From the NCBI GenBank assembly GCA_015075625.1, contig JABTTZ010000001.1, positions 1,860,001 to 1,924,000 on the forward strand: a stretch of 64,000 nucleotides of DNA. The letters run 5' to 3'. Source of the stretch: Anaerolineales bacterium. Lineage in GTDB: Bacteria; Chloroflexota; Anaerolineae; Aggregatilineales; UBA2796. Below the pieces are notes generated by a model. That model had not been told where the DNA came from and did not search any database. It was given only the letters and a program-made list of their open reading frames with translations. Position numbers and translations under genes: made by a program. The number at the start of each line of letters is the position of its first letter. The stretch's first letter is position 1. This document shows positions 45,756 to 54,689 of the stretch, piece by piece.

Positions 45756-47078
45756 ATGATCCGCCGCCTGCTGCCCCTTTTCACAATTCTGGCTACCTAC
45801 CTCATCATCGGGGCGCTTTATGCCCTCTACACTCCGGCATGGCAAGCGCCTGATGAACCCGCTCACTACAACTACATCCGCCAGATCGTGCAGGGCTGCT
45901 GTCCGTTCATCGCGGCGGGGGATTGGGACAGCGCCTATCTGGAACGGATCAAGGCGGCAAAATTTGCCCCAGACGCGCTGGAGGATCGCCTTGATTCTAT
46001 GCAGTACGAAGATCACCAGCCACCGCTCTATTACGCCCTTCTGACGCCCGTTTTTGCCCTCGCCGGCGGCAGCCTTGCGGCGCTCCGGTTGGCGTCACTC
46101 ATCCTCGGCACGGGAGGGGTGATCGCCGCATGGGTGGGGGGGCGGATCGTCTTTCCGGCGGGGCGCTGGCTGGCGATCCTCGCCGCTGGCTTCGTCGCTT
46201 TTCTCCCGCAATACCTGGCGATCATGGGCAGCGTCAACAACGATTCGCTCGCCGTCGCCCTTTCTGGGGGGATGCTGGTTTGGGCGCTGCGCCGTCTTTT
46301 GCAGCCGGAAGCTCCCTCTCGGTGGTGGATTGCGGCGCTGTTGGCGGGTGCGGCGTGCCTGACGAAATTGACGATTTACCCCATCGTAATCATCCTCGGC
46401 GTGGCGGCAGTTCTCGCCGCATGGCGGGAGGGACGGCGCGGACTTGCCCTCTTGAGAGAGGCACTCCCCATCGCCCTGATCACCGTCCTGATTGCCGCTC
46501 CCTTCTGGCTGACAAACCTCAGCCGTTACGGGTTTCCCGATGTGTTGGCGCAAGCGGCACATGATCGCATTGTCGTGGGGCAGCCACAGACGGCGGATTA
46601 CATTGCCGCACACGGAGGGATGGGCTGGCTGGCAGACCTAACGAAAACGACCTTCCAAAGTTTTTGGGGACAGTTCGGCTGGATGGGCATTCCCATGACA
46701 GAGACGATTTATGGGGGACTGTTGGCGCTGACTGGGATCGCCTACGTCGGCGGCGTGACGGGACTGATCGTGTTCAAGGCGGCGCGGCGGCGGATTGCCC
46801 CGGCGCTGTTCGTCATGGGGGGGGCGCTGCTGGTGACGGCAGCAGCCTTTGCCTATTACAACACAAAATTTGTCCAGTTTCAGGGGCGCTACCTCTATCC
46901 GGCGCTTGTGCCGTTGGCGTTGGTGTTTGCGGGCGGGGTGGGAACGTGGATCGCCCTCCTCAGCGGGCGGTGGAGGGGTGGGCGCGTGGTGGTGGCAAGC
47001 CTCTTGGTGGTGGGGTTGGCAGCCTTTGCCCTCTATGTCTTGCTGCGCATCGTCTTGCCTGGGCTAAGGGTGAATTAG
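45756..47078 (+). CDS. GT39/DUF2142-like membrane glycosyltransferase
   Basis: Polytopic membrane protein of 440 aa, about eleven helices. Directly after the first helix it reads WQAPDEPAHYNYIRQIVQG, the PDE/H acidic loop of GT-C transferases related to GT39 and DUF2142; a second conserved YEDHQPPLYYALLTPV lies near residue 90. Ends in a short cytoplasmic tail without a soluble domain. GGAG lies six bases ahead of the ATG. With the preceding gene it forms a probable surface-glycosylation pair. Confidence 0.82.
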   Translation: MIRRLLPLFTILATYLIIGALYALYTPAWQAPDEPAHYNYIRQIVQGCCPFIAAGDWDSAYLERIKAAKFAPDALEDRLDSMQYEDHQPPLYYALLTPVFALAGGSLAALRLASLILGTGGVIAAWVGGRIVFPAGRWLAILAAGFVAFLPQYLAIMGSVNNDSLAVALSGGMLVWALRRLLQPEAPSRWWIAALLAGAACLTKLTIYPIVIILGVAAVLAAWREGRRGLALLREALPIALITVLIAAPFWLTNLSRYGFPDVLAQAAHDRIVVGQPQTADYIAAHGGMGWLADLTKTTFQSFWGQFGWMGIPMTETIYGGLLALTGIAYVGGVTGLIVFKAARRRIAPALFVMGGALLVTAAAFAYYNTKFVQFQGRYLYPALVPLALVFAGGVGTWIALLSGRWRGGRVVVASLLVVGLAAFALYVLLRIVLPGLRVN

Positions 47079-47162
47079 TGGTTGATGACAAGGGGTTCTA
47101 AGATTTCTAAAGAACCCTTATCCCCCCTGCCCCCCTCCCCCGTAGGGATGACCCTATGGGGT

Positions 47163-47212
47163 CGCCCGCCGCTAAAGCAGCGGGCTGAGTGCGATCACCC
47201 CTACGGGGCTTG
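47163..47212 (+). repeat. Double-hairpin interspersed repeat, copy 4
   Basis: The left hairpin is identical to copy 1; the right half is ACCCCTACGGGGCTT with a UACG loop. It lies between convergent genes, 85 bp behind the membrane glycosyltransferase. Confidence 0.85.
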
Positions 47213-47283
47213 GAAGGCAAAAAACGCCATTGCCTATCCCGCATGTTCATTATGGTGGTACTTGGGTACAGACACCGTGACCA

Positions 47284-48090
47284 TTATTCTTCCCCACCTT
47301 CGCCAATCAGGTGATCGAGTCGTTCCGCCTCAGCGACAATCTGGGTGAGGAATTGGGCGGCATCTTCCCCCAAGCGCCCCTCTCGCGCCAATTTTGTCTC
47401 TAAGAGGCGTGCCAAACCCAAGATGGTGTGCAGCGGTGTTCGCAGTTCATGCCGCCGCGTCGCCCCGGGTTTGGGCAGTTCGCGAAGGGTCTGCGCCGCC
47501 TTCACCGCCGCCTCGCGGGTGGTCACCTGCAACTTGCTGTAGATATTCGAAATGTGGTTGCGCACCGTGCCATCGGAGATCGTCAGGGCGACGGCAATTT
47601 CCGGGTTGGAGCGCCCCTCAGCAGCAAGGCGCAGAATGGCTCGTTCACGGGGGGTGAGGGTGAAGCGCCGCCGCGTGCGTGTCAACGCCTCGGCTGCTGT
47701 TGGGGAGAGGAACGGGCGACCTTCGGCAACAGCGCGAATTGCCTCTACCAAGCGCAGCGATAGATCGTCACTTTTGACCACATAGCCCGCTGCCCCCGCG
47801 TGCAAAAGTTCCTCCACCCAGATCGGATCATCTTGGGCGGTGAGGATCAGGATTGCCATTGCCGCAAAGCGTGAGCGCAGATCGCGCACCGTTCCGGCGG
47901 GGTCAAAGGCATTACCGGCAAAGGTGAGATCAAGGACGAGGACATCAGGCGTCTGGCGGGTGATTGCTGAAAGAAGGTGATCAACCGCTTCCACCCCCCA
48001 AATTACTTGCACATCCAGCGCCCGATCCACTTCCTGCCGTAAGATTTTCAAGATGAGCGGGTGATCATCGGCAAAGGCAACGCGAATCAT
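47284..48090 (-). CDS. NarL/LuxR-type response regulator with a C-terminal histidine-kinase H-box segment
   Basis: Protein of 268 aa. Residues 1-120 form a receiver domain (acidic ADDH at 7-10, phosphoacceptor D54 in LVLDLTF, switch T84, K106). Residues 142-202 form a LuxR DNA-binding domain (LTPRERAILRLAAEGRSNPEIA, VRNHISNIYSKLQV). The last 60 residues read RRHELRTPLHTILGLARLL followed by a second helix, as in the HisKA dimerisation domain with H214, but there is no HATPase domain behind it. The ATG at 48090 is chosen because GGAGGT lies seven bases upstream. Divergent from smpB. Confidence 0.88.
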   Translation of the reverse strand: MIRVAFADDHPLILKILRQEVDRALDVQVIWGVEAVDHLLSAITRQTPDVLVLDLTFAGNAFDPAGTVRDLRSRFAAMAILILTAQDDPIWVEELLHAGAAGYVVKSDDLSLRLVEAIRAVAEGRPFLSPTAAEALTRTRRRFTLTPRERAILRLAAEGRSNPEIAVALTISDGTVRNHISNIYSKLQVTTREAAVKAAQTLRELPKPGATRRHELRTPLHTILGLARLLETKLAREGRLGEDAAQFLTQIVAEAERLDHLIGEGGEE

Positions 48091-48172
48091 AGAGTACACC
48101 TCCCTCTCCTTCTTTCATTGTAGTGGGGAGACGGCTCTACACAAAACAGCGGAAAGTGCATACAATGAGGGT

Positions 48173-48649
48173 ATGGCAAAAACGACGAATGATCACGAAA
48201 CCGTCGCCACCAACCGGAAGGCGGGGTTTAACTACTTTCTTGAAGACCGTCTTGAAGCGGGGCTGGTTCTGATCGGCTCAGAAATCAAGGCGATTCGCGC
48301 TCACAAGGTGAACCTGAGTGAGGGGTTTATTGAGGAACGTGGCGGTGAACTGTGGTTGATGGATGTCCATATTTCGGAGTACAAAGAAGCGGCGCAGTTT
48401 GGGCATAAGCCGACTCGTCCGCGCAAGCTGCTGCTGAAGAAAAAAGAGATCAACCGCCTGATGGGGCGCGTCCGCGAAAAAGGCTACACGATCATCCCCA
48501 CCGTGATGTACCTCAAAAATGGGCGGGCAAAGGTGGAGATCGCCCTTGCCAAAGGGAAGAAACAGTACGACAAACGCGATAGCATTGCCGAACGGGAGAC
48601 GGGGCGCGTTTTGAAGCGGGCGCTCAAAGAGGGGCGCTACGAAGATTAG
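48173..48649 (+). CDS. smpB: SsrA-binding protein SmpB
   Basis: tmRNA-binding protein of 158 aa needed for trans-translation and rescue of stalled ribosomes. Visible: ATNRKAGFNYFLEDRLEAGLVLIGSEIKAIR, LWLMDVHISEYK, RPRKLLLKKKEI, GRAKVEIALAKGKKQYDKRDSIAER and the basic C-terminal tail. Length is typical. A TACAAT lies only seven bases ahead of the ATG, so the transcript may have little or no leader; GAGG is two bases from the ATG. No tmRNA gene was found in the window. Confidence 0.95.
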   Translation: MAKTTNDHETVATNRKAGFNYFLEDRLEAGLVLIGSEIKAIRAHKVNLSEGFIEERGGELWLMDVHISEYKEAAQFGHKPTRPRKLLLKKKEINRLMGRVREKGYTIIPTVMYLKNGRAKVEIALAKGKKQYDKRDSIAERETGRVLKRALKEGRYED

Positions 48650-48668
48650 ACAACGGGGAAACTAAGCG

Positions 48669-48835
48669 TTATTGCAGTACCCTCACTGGTTGGTCTGCAA
48701 CCAGCCTTCTTACAAGAAGGGCGGGCGTCGTTCGTTTACCCCGTGATCACCACTGCCTAACCCATTGGTAATTATATCGTGATACGTGGGGCTGTCAACC
48801 ATTAAGGGGTCAATCTCCTTGAAAAATACTGTAGG
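48669..48835 (-). repeat. 167-bp duplicated intergenic element, copy B (candidate small RNA gene)
   Basis: Second copy of the element at 31779-31946. It lies 20 bp behind smpB and 30 bp ahead of kdpD. The conserved 73 bp hold the two hairpins; the single base change from copy A falls in the loop of the first hairpin, so both stems are kept. Confidence 0.85.
48771..48798 (-). promoter_or_regulatory. Consensus promoter inside duplicated element, copy B
   Basis: On the minus strand TTGACA (48798-48793), 16 bp, then TATAAT (48776-48771): both hexamers are perfect. It points away from kdpD and towards the smpB 3' end. Transcript start expected near 48764. Confidence 0.65.
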
Positions 48836-48864
48836 TCAAGAAATTTTCTAAAGAACCCCTCTCC

Positions 48865-51558
48865 ATGACAAACGATGATGCTCGCCCCGACCCCGATTAC
48901 CTTCTTGCTGCCATTCAAAAGACAACCGTCCGTAAAGGGCGCGGCAAGCTAAAACTTTTTCTGGGTATGGCGGCAGGGGTGGGCAAAACCTACGCAATGC
49001 TCGATTCTGCCCAACGCCTCCATACAGAAGGCATCGATGTCGTTGTGGGCTATGTGGAAACGCACCGCCGCCCCGAAACCGACGCCCTTCTAGTGGGTCT
49101 TTCCGCCCTCCCCCGCCGCCAGATTGATTATCGGGGGGCAAGGCTGGAGGAAATGGACATTGATGCGATCCTCGCCCGCCGCCCAGAGATCGTCCTTGTC
49201 GATGAATTGGCGCACACAAATGCCCCAGAATCACGGCATGTAAAGCGCTATCAGGATGTGATCGAACTGCTTGAGGCGGGAATCACCGTCTACACGACAA
49301 TGAACGTCCAGCATTTCGAGAGTCGCGTCGATGCCGTCCGCCAGATCACCGGAATCACCGTTCACGAAACCGTCCCCGATTCAATCCTTGATTACGTGAC
49401 CGAAATCGAACTCATCGACCTTTCCCCAGAAGACCTTCGTAAGCGGCTTGCTGAGGGGAGGGTTTATGTCCCAGACAAGGTGGAAACGGCGATCACGAAC
49501 TTTTTCCGCACAGGGAACTTGACCGCCCTGCGCGAAATGGCGCTGCGCCTGACCGCCGAACATGTCGATCATCAACTGCAAGACTATATGGAAGTCAAGC
49601 GGATTGCCGGTCCATGGAAATCTGGTGAACGTCTTATGGTTGCTGTCAGCCCAAGCCCCTTTGCCGAAAAACTCATTCGTTGGACGCGCCGCATCGCCTA
49701 CAACCTTGAGGCGCCATGGCTTGCCGTTTATGTGCAGTCCTCGCGGGCGCTGACAGCAAAAGAAAACGCAGGGTTGGCGCAAAACTTGGCGTTGGCGCGG
49801 GAATTGGGGGCAGAGGTAATCACCGCCGCTGGAGAGGATGTGGTGGGAACGCTTGTCCGTCTTGCCCAACAGCAAAACGTGACGCAGATCGTTGTCGGAA
49901 AGCCGCTCCAAAACCGCTGGCAAACGCTGTTACGGGGCGGTTCATTGGTGGACGCGCTCTTGCGGCGCAGTGGGAATATCGATATTTATGTAATCACGGG
50001 CGACGAAACGGCGAATCCTACTGCTCCGACGGTGATTTTACCCCTCTCGCCGCGCCATTCCACCCCACGCCAATACGTTCTTGCCCTTGCCATTGTGATT
50101 GGAATCGCCGCCGTCGATTACCTGCTGCGCGATTACATTGGGTATTTCACGGTGGGGCTGACGGAGATTCTGGCTGTCTTGCTGATCGCCATTTATATTG
50201 GGCGCGGTCCCGCCTTCCTTGCCGCCATGATTAGCGCAATCTCTTGGAATTTTCTATTCATCGAGCCGCGCTTTACCTTTATCATCTCTCAACAGCAAGA
50301 TGTCTTGTTGGTAAGCCTCTACTTCATTATTGCGCTGTTCGCCGGAAACATGACCGCCCGCCTACGCCTTCAGGAACGCCAAGCGCGGTACAACGCCGAA
50401 CGAACGATGGCGCTCTATGCGCTGGCGCACGAAACCGCCACCGCTGTCAATATGGCGGATGTCCTGCGAACAGCAATTGACCAAATTGGGCGGGTGTTCA
50501 CTGCGGAGGTGGCAATTTTGCTTCCCGAAGGGGGAATCCTCCCCCGCACACCGCACCCGCTCAGCACCTTACCAATTGACGATAAAGAATTTGGCGTTGC
50601 TCTGTGGAGCTTCGAGAAAGGCAAGCCCGCCGGACGCTTCACCGACACCTTACCCTTTTCCTCAGCCGTCTATATGCCGCTGCGGACGCCAAACCGCACC
50701 GTTGGCGTCATTGGCATTCGCACCCGTCAAACAGATCGACTCAGCTTTGATCAAGAGGTTTTGCTGGAAACGTTCATCAGCCAAGTGGCGCTGGTTGTAG
50801 AGCGCGAACTTCTCGATGAAGCTGCTGCCCAAGCCGCCATGCTCCAAGAATCAGAGCGGCTTTACACAACGCTGCTCAATTCGATCTCTCACGAATTGCG
50901 CACACCACTCGCCACGATTAGCGGGGCGGCAAGTGGGTTAAGTGACCCCCAAACAAGCCATAATGAACACGCCCACAGCACACTGATCAATGACATTCAA
51001 GAGGCGGCGGATCGGTTGAACCATTTGGTGGAAAATCTGCTCGACATGTCTCGCTTGGACTCCGGCAAACTGCACCTAAAACGCGAGTGGTGCGATCTCA
51101 ATGAGGTGATCGGCGTCGCGCTCCAGCGGATGGCACGGCGTCTGGCACGTCATCCATTGACGCTCAAGCTCTCTCCCACTTTGCCCTTGATTCAACTTGA
51201 TTTTGTCTTGATGGAACAGGTCTTTGTGAACCTACTGAACAATCTTTGCAACTACACCCCTGAAGGGACGGCAGCAGACATTACGACCAGCATTGATGGC
51301 AGCGCCCTGCTCACAACGCTCCGCGATTATGGGCGTGGTGTTCCAGAGGGCGCCCTCGGCAAACTTTTTGAAAAGTTTTACCGCGTCCCGGGCACGGCAA
51401 CAGGCGGCAGCGGATTAGGATTGTCAATCTCTCAGGGCATTGTTGAGGCACATGAGGGGACACTCACCGCTCGCAATGCCACGATGGGAGGTCTCGAACT
51501 AACCATCCGCCTGCCCCTTGGGGGGGATGCGCCGCCCGTTCGGGAGGCTGCTCTATGA
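48865..51558 (+). CDS. kdpD: Sensor histidine kinase KdpD
   Basis: Membrane sensor kinase of 897 aa that responds to potassium limitation or salt stress and phosphorylates KdpE. Visible: KdpD domain with Walker A GMAAGVGKT (34-42) and LVDELAHTNAPESRH, a USP-like domain to about 385, four membrane helices (DUF4118, about 405-500), a GAF-like segment, H-box SISHELRTP, and an HATPase domain with LLNNLCNY (N box), DYGRGVPEG and GGSGLGLSI. Start ATG lacks a clear ribosome site. The stop overlaps kdpE as ATGA. The kdpFABC pump genes are not in this window. Confidence 0.93.
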   Translation: MTNDDARPDPDYLLAAIQKTTVRKGRGKLKLFLGMAAGVGKTYAMLDSAQRLHTEGIDVVVGYVETHRRPETDALLVGLSALPRRQIDYRGARLEEMDIDAILARRPEIVLVDELAHTNAPESRHVKRYQDVIELLEAGITVYTTMNVQHFESRVDAVRQITGITVHETVPDSILDYVTEIELIDLSPEDLRKRLAEGRVYVPDKVETAITNFFRTGNLTALREMALRLTAEHVDHQLQDYMEVKRIAGPWKSGERLMVAVSPSPFAEKLIRWTRRIAYNLEAPWLAVYVQSSRALTAKENAGLAQNLALARELGAEVITAAGEDVVGTLVRLAQQQNVTQIVVGKPLQNRWQTLLRGGSLVDALLRRSGNIDIYVITGDETANPTAPTVILPLSPRHSTPRQYVLALAIVIGIAAVDYLLRDYIGYFTVGLTEILAVLLIAIYIGRGPAFLAAMISAISWNFLFIEPRFTFIISQQQDVLLVSLYFIIALFAGNMTARLRLQERQARYNAERTMALYALAHETATAVNMADVLRTAIDQIGRVFTAEVAILLPEGGILPRTPHPLSTLPIDDKEFGVALWSFEKGKPAGRFTDTLPFSSAVYMPLRTPNRTVGVIGIRTRQTDRLSFDQEVLLETFISQVALVVERELLDEAAAQAAMLQESERLYTTLLNSISHELRTPLATISGAASGLSDPQTSHNEHAHSTLINDIQEAADRLNHLVENLLDMSRLDSGKLHLKREWCDLNEVIGVALQRMARRLARHPLTLKLSPTLPLIQLDFVLMEQVFVNLLNNLCNYTPEGTAADITTSIDGSALLTTLRDYGRGVPEGALGKLFEKFYRVPGTATGGSGLGLSISQGIVEAHEGTLTARNATMGGLELTIRLPLGGDAPPVREAAL

Positions 51559-52259
51559 ACGCGGTATCCCCCTCCGGCGGGGCGCATATCTTGATTGCCG
51601 ATGATGAAATACAAATCCGGCGGTTTTTGCGGATCACGCTTGAGGCAAACGGGTATCACGTTCAGGAGGTCACCAATGGGCAAGATGCGCTGGTGAAAGC
51701 TGCGCAAGGGCGCCCCGATGTGATCATTTTGGATTTGGGGCTGCCCGATATGGATGGCTTGGAGGTTTTGCGGCGCTTGCGGGAATGGACAAAGACGCCA
51801 ACGATCATCCTTTCGGCACGAGAGGCAGACCGCGACAAAGTGATCGCCCTTGATGCTGGCGCTGATGATTACCTGACCAAACCTTTCAGTGTCGATGAAC
51901 TCATGGCGCGGATTCGCGTGGCGCTGCGGCACGCCGGACCCCTATCCGGCGATCCGGTTTACATCATTGGCGGCTTGCGGATTGATCTCGCCCGTCACAC
52001 CGTGACACGCGATGGTGAAGCGGTTAAGCTGACCCCCACAGAATTCGCCCTGCTGCGGCTTTTGGCGCAACATGCCGGAAAAGTTCTGACCCATACCCAG
52101 ATACTTCGGGAGGTGTGGGGTCCTGAGTATGTGAACGAAACACATTATTTGCGTGTGTATTTTGCCCAACTGCGCGGAAAGCTGGAAGAAACGCCTGCCT
52201 TGCCGCGATACATCCTCACTGAACCCGGCGTGGGCTACCGTTTGGCGATGGAGGGGTAA
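51555..52259 (+). CDS. kdpE: OmpR-family response regulator KdpE
   Basis: DNA-binding response regulator of 234 aa. The receiver domain has IADDEIQIRRFL, phosphoacceptor Asp in VIILDLGLPDMDG and Lys in DDYLTKPFSVDEL; a winged-helix OmpR domain follows (LTPTEFALLRLLAQHAGKVLTHTQIL, YLRVYFAQLRGKLEE, ILTEPGVGYRL). Coupled to kdpD by a 4-bp overlap, so it should be the cognate regulator of kdp-type potassium uptake genes located elsewhere. Confidence 0.94.
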   Translation: MNAVSPSGGAHILIADDEIQIRRFLRITLEANGYHVQEVTNGQDALVKAAQGRPDVIILDLGLPDMDGLEVLRRLREWTKTPTIILSAREADRDKVIALDAGADDYLTKPFSVDELMARIRVALRHAGPLSGDPVYIIGGLRIDLARHTVTRDGEAVKLTPTEFALLRLLAQHAGKVLTHTQILREVWGPEYVNETHYLRVYFAQLRGKLEETPALPRYILTEPGVGYRLAMEG

Positions 52260-52292
52260 GATCAGACGGCAATGAAACATACTATAGTAAAA

Positions 52293-52313
52293 CTCCCCCC
52301 CCTACCGGGGAGG
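52293..52313 (+). repeat. C-rich/G-rich hairpin between kdpE and copA
   Basis: CTCCCC and GGGGAG pair around a nine-base loop 33 bp behind kdpE and 30 bp ahead of copA. It may end the kdpDE transcript; no T-run is present. Confidence 0.35.
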
Positions 52314-52343
52314 GGTTAACCGATTTGGCTGAGGAATAAATGT

Positions 52344-54689
52344 ATGACAAACCAACCAACAGCAGAAACACTCCCCATCATCGGGATGACCTGTGCCAAC
52401 TGCGCGGCAACCATTGAACGCAACGTCCGCAAATTAAGCGGGATCGTCAGCGCCGAGGTCAACCTTGCCAGCGAACGCCTGACGGTCAATTATGATCCTG
52501 CACTTCTGAGCCATGATGAAATTGTGGCGCGGGTACGTAAGGCGGGCTACGACGTACCAGAGGTAAAAGCGGGTGAAACAGCAGAAGATGCAGAGGCAGC
52601 AGCGCGTGCGGCAGAAATCGCACACCAAGAACGCCGCTTGTTGATTGGTGCAATGTTCACTGTGCCGTTGTTCATCCTGAGTATGGGGCGCGATTTGGGC
52701 ATTTTTGGCGCGTGGGCATGGCAACCGGGGGTGAACATCCTCTTTTGGGCGCTGGCGACGCCCGTTCAGTTTTATGTAGGGTGGGATTACTACCTCGGTG
52801 CATACCGCGCCCTCCGTGCCGGCAGCGCCAACATGGATGTTTTGGTGGCGTTGGGGTCGTCCGTTGCCTACCTTTACAGTGTGGTGATCACGCTTCTGCT
52901 GTTGAATCCCACGAGTGCGATGCCGCTTCATAGGGTGGGGGCGCATCATGTCTATTTCGAGACCGCCGCCGTGATCATCACGCTGATCGTCCTCGGCAAG
53001 CTGCTGGAAGTGCGGGCGAAGGGGCGCACCAGCGCGGCAATTAAAAAACTGCTTAACCTGCGCCCCAAAACGGCACGGGTTGTTCGTAATGGACAGGAGC
53101 TTGATCTCCCGATTGCCCATGTCATCGTTGGCGATACGGTGATCGTCCGCCCAGGCGAAAGTATTCCGGTAGATGGGACCGTTGTGGAGGGGTATAGCGC
53201 CGTTGACCAAAGCATGATCACGGGCGAGAGTTTGCCCGTGACGCGGACGGTTGGCGAGACGGTGATCGGGGCAACGCTGAACAAACAAGGGTTTCTCAAA
53301 ATCAGCGCAACGCGCATCGGGCGCGATTCTGCGCTGGCACAAATCATTCGGCTTGTGGAGGAAGCGCAAGGCTCGAAAGCGCCCATCCAACGCATCGTTG
53401 ATCAGGTGTCGGCTGTCTTTGTTCCAGCCGTGATCGGGATTGCCGTCCTCACTTTTGCCTTGTGGCTGATCGGCGGGGCGGGGCTGACCAGCAGTCTGCT
53501 GCGTATGGTCGCTGTCCTCGTCATTGCCTGCCCCTGTGCGATGGGCTTGGCGACGCCCACAGCGATCATGGTCGGGGTGGGCAAGGGCGCAGAACAAGGG
53601 ATTTTGTTCAAGAACAGCGCCGCCCTCGAAAAAGCCTATCAAATCAATGCCATCATTCTGGATAAAACGGGGACGATCACGCGGGGTGAGCCAGCCGTGC
53701 GGGAAGTCGTCATGGCGGGCGCTTGGGAAGGCAAAAGTGAAACCCTGTTGCGTCTTGCCGCCTCTGCTGAGCGGGGCAGCGAACACCCGCTTGGGGCTGC
53801 CGTTGTCGATGCGGCGCGGCGCATGGGGTTTGCCCTTGAAGAACCAACGAGGGTGGAAGCCTTTGCCGGACAAGGAATTCGGGCGGTTGTTGGCGGAGAA
53901 ACCATCCTGATTGGCAACCAGCGCTGGCTAGACACCGAGGGGGTCGCCCTTAACGGGCTTGAAGGGGACGCCGAACGTCTTCAAGGCGAGGCGCAGACCG
54001 TTCTTTGGGTGGCGGTAGGGGGCGAGGCACGTGGGCTGATCGGGGTTGCCGATACGGTGAAGGAGACCTCTGCCGAGGCGATTCGGGCGCTGCACACAGC
54101 GGGCTTGCAAGTCATCATGATCACCGGTGACAACGCTGCAACCGCGAATGCCATTGCCCGTGAGGTGGGCGTGGATCGCGTCATGGCGGAGGTTTTGCCC
54201 GCCGATAAAGTAGCCGCAGTCAAGCGCCTTCAGGCGGAAGGACTGGTTGTGGCGATGGTCGGTGATGGAATCAACGACTCGCCCGCGCTGGCACAAGCTG
54301 ATGTGGGCATGGCAATCGGGACAGGGACGGACGTGGCAATCGCGGCGGCTGATGTTACGCTGATGAGCGGCGATCTGCGCGGGGTGGCGAAGGCGATCCG
54401 CCTCTCGCGGGCGACGATGCGCGTGATTCGGCAAAATCTGGGGTGGGCGTTCGGCTATAACGTGGCGCTGATCCCCGTAGCGATGGGAGTCTTTGCCCTG
54501 ATCCCCGCTGCTCCAGACTTCCTCCGCCAGTTGAGTCCGATGTTGGCGGCGGGCGCTATGGCGGTGAGCAGTGTGAGTGTCGTGACGAATTCGTTAAAAT
54601 TAAAAACGGCATCGTTCCCGCCGCTGAAGGATTTCGCTCAAGATAATCCGAAATCCGCTCACCATCTTCCAACTGTCCAGTCTCAGTAA
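52344..54689 (+). CDS. copA: Copper-translocating P-type ATPase CopA with island-derived C-terminal tail
   Basis: P1B-1 copper exporter of 781 aa. Visible: one N-terminal HMA domain with GMTCANC (C17, C20), TGES, transmembrane CPC at 396-398 ([11 protein letters not shown]), phosphorylation D440 in DKTGT, GEHPLG-type HP motif as SEHPLG, and [16 protein letters not shown]. Homologues end shortly after the last-helix VVTNSLKL motif; here about 25 residues follow ([12 protein letters not shown] onwards) that are encoded by the antisense strand of the recombinase gene. The tail is therefore probably acquired by insertion of the island, leaving the catalytic part intact. Confidence 0.93.
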   Translation: MTNQPTAETLPIIGMTCANCAATIERNVRKLSGIVSAEVNLASERLTVNYDPALLSHDEIVARVRKAGYDVPEVKAGETAEDAEAAARAAEIAHQERRLLIGAMFTVPLFILSMGRDLGIFGAWAWQPGVNILFWALATPVQFYVGWDYYLGAYRALRAGSANMDVLVALGSSVAYLYSVVITLLLLNPTSAMPLHRVGAHHVYFETAAVIITLIVLGKLLEVRAKGRTSAAIKKLLNLRPKTARVVRNGQELDLPIAHVIVGDTVIVRPGESIPVDGTVVEGYSAVDQSMITGESLPVTRTVGETVIGATLNKQGFLKISATRIGRDSALAQIIRLVEEAQGSKAPIQRIVDQVSAVFVPAVIGIAVLTFALWLIGGAGLTSSLLRMVAVLVIACPCAMGLATPTAIMVGVGKGAEQGILFKNSAALEKAYQINAIILDKTGTITRGEPAVREVVMAGAWEGKSETLLRLAASAERGSEHPLGAAVVDAARRMGFALEEPTRVEAFAGQGIRAVVGGETILIGNQRWLDTEGVALNGLEGDAERLQGEAQTVLWVAVGGEARGLIGVADTVKETSAEAIRALHTAGLQVIMITGDNAATANAIAREVGVDRVMAEVLPADKVAAVKRLQAEGLVVAMVGDGINDSPALAQADVGMAIGTGTDVAIAAADVTLMSGDLRGVAKAIRLSRATMRVIRQNLGWAFGYNVALIPVAMGVFALIPAAPDFLRQLSPMLAAGAMAVSSVSVVTNSLKLKTASFPPLKDFAQDNPKSAHHLPTVQSQ

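Noticed and set aside
47082-47348. Open frame of 88 aa behind the membrane glycosyltransferase
   Set aside because: It reads through copy 4 of the double-hairpin repeat and into the antisense end of the response regulator.
48650-48864. tmRNA gene beside smpB
   Set aside because: The conserved element is too short, lacks a tRNA-Ala-like acceptor end, and a near-identical copy lies ahead of an unrelated gene.
48669-48864. c-di-AMP (ydaO) riboswitch ahead of kdpD
   Set aside because: Position ahead of a potassium-related gene is suggestive, but the two hairpins do not match what I know of the ydaO consensus, and the other copy precedes an MFS gene.
52434-53873. Long minus-strand open frame of 479 aa inside copA
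   Set aside because: Antisense to well-conserved copA motifs; residues rich in Arg, His and Pro as expected for a shadow in GC-rich DNA.
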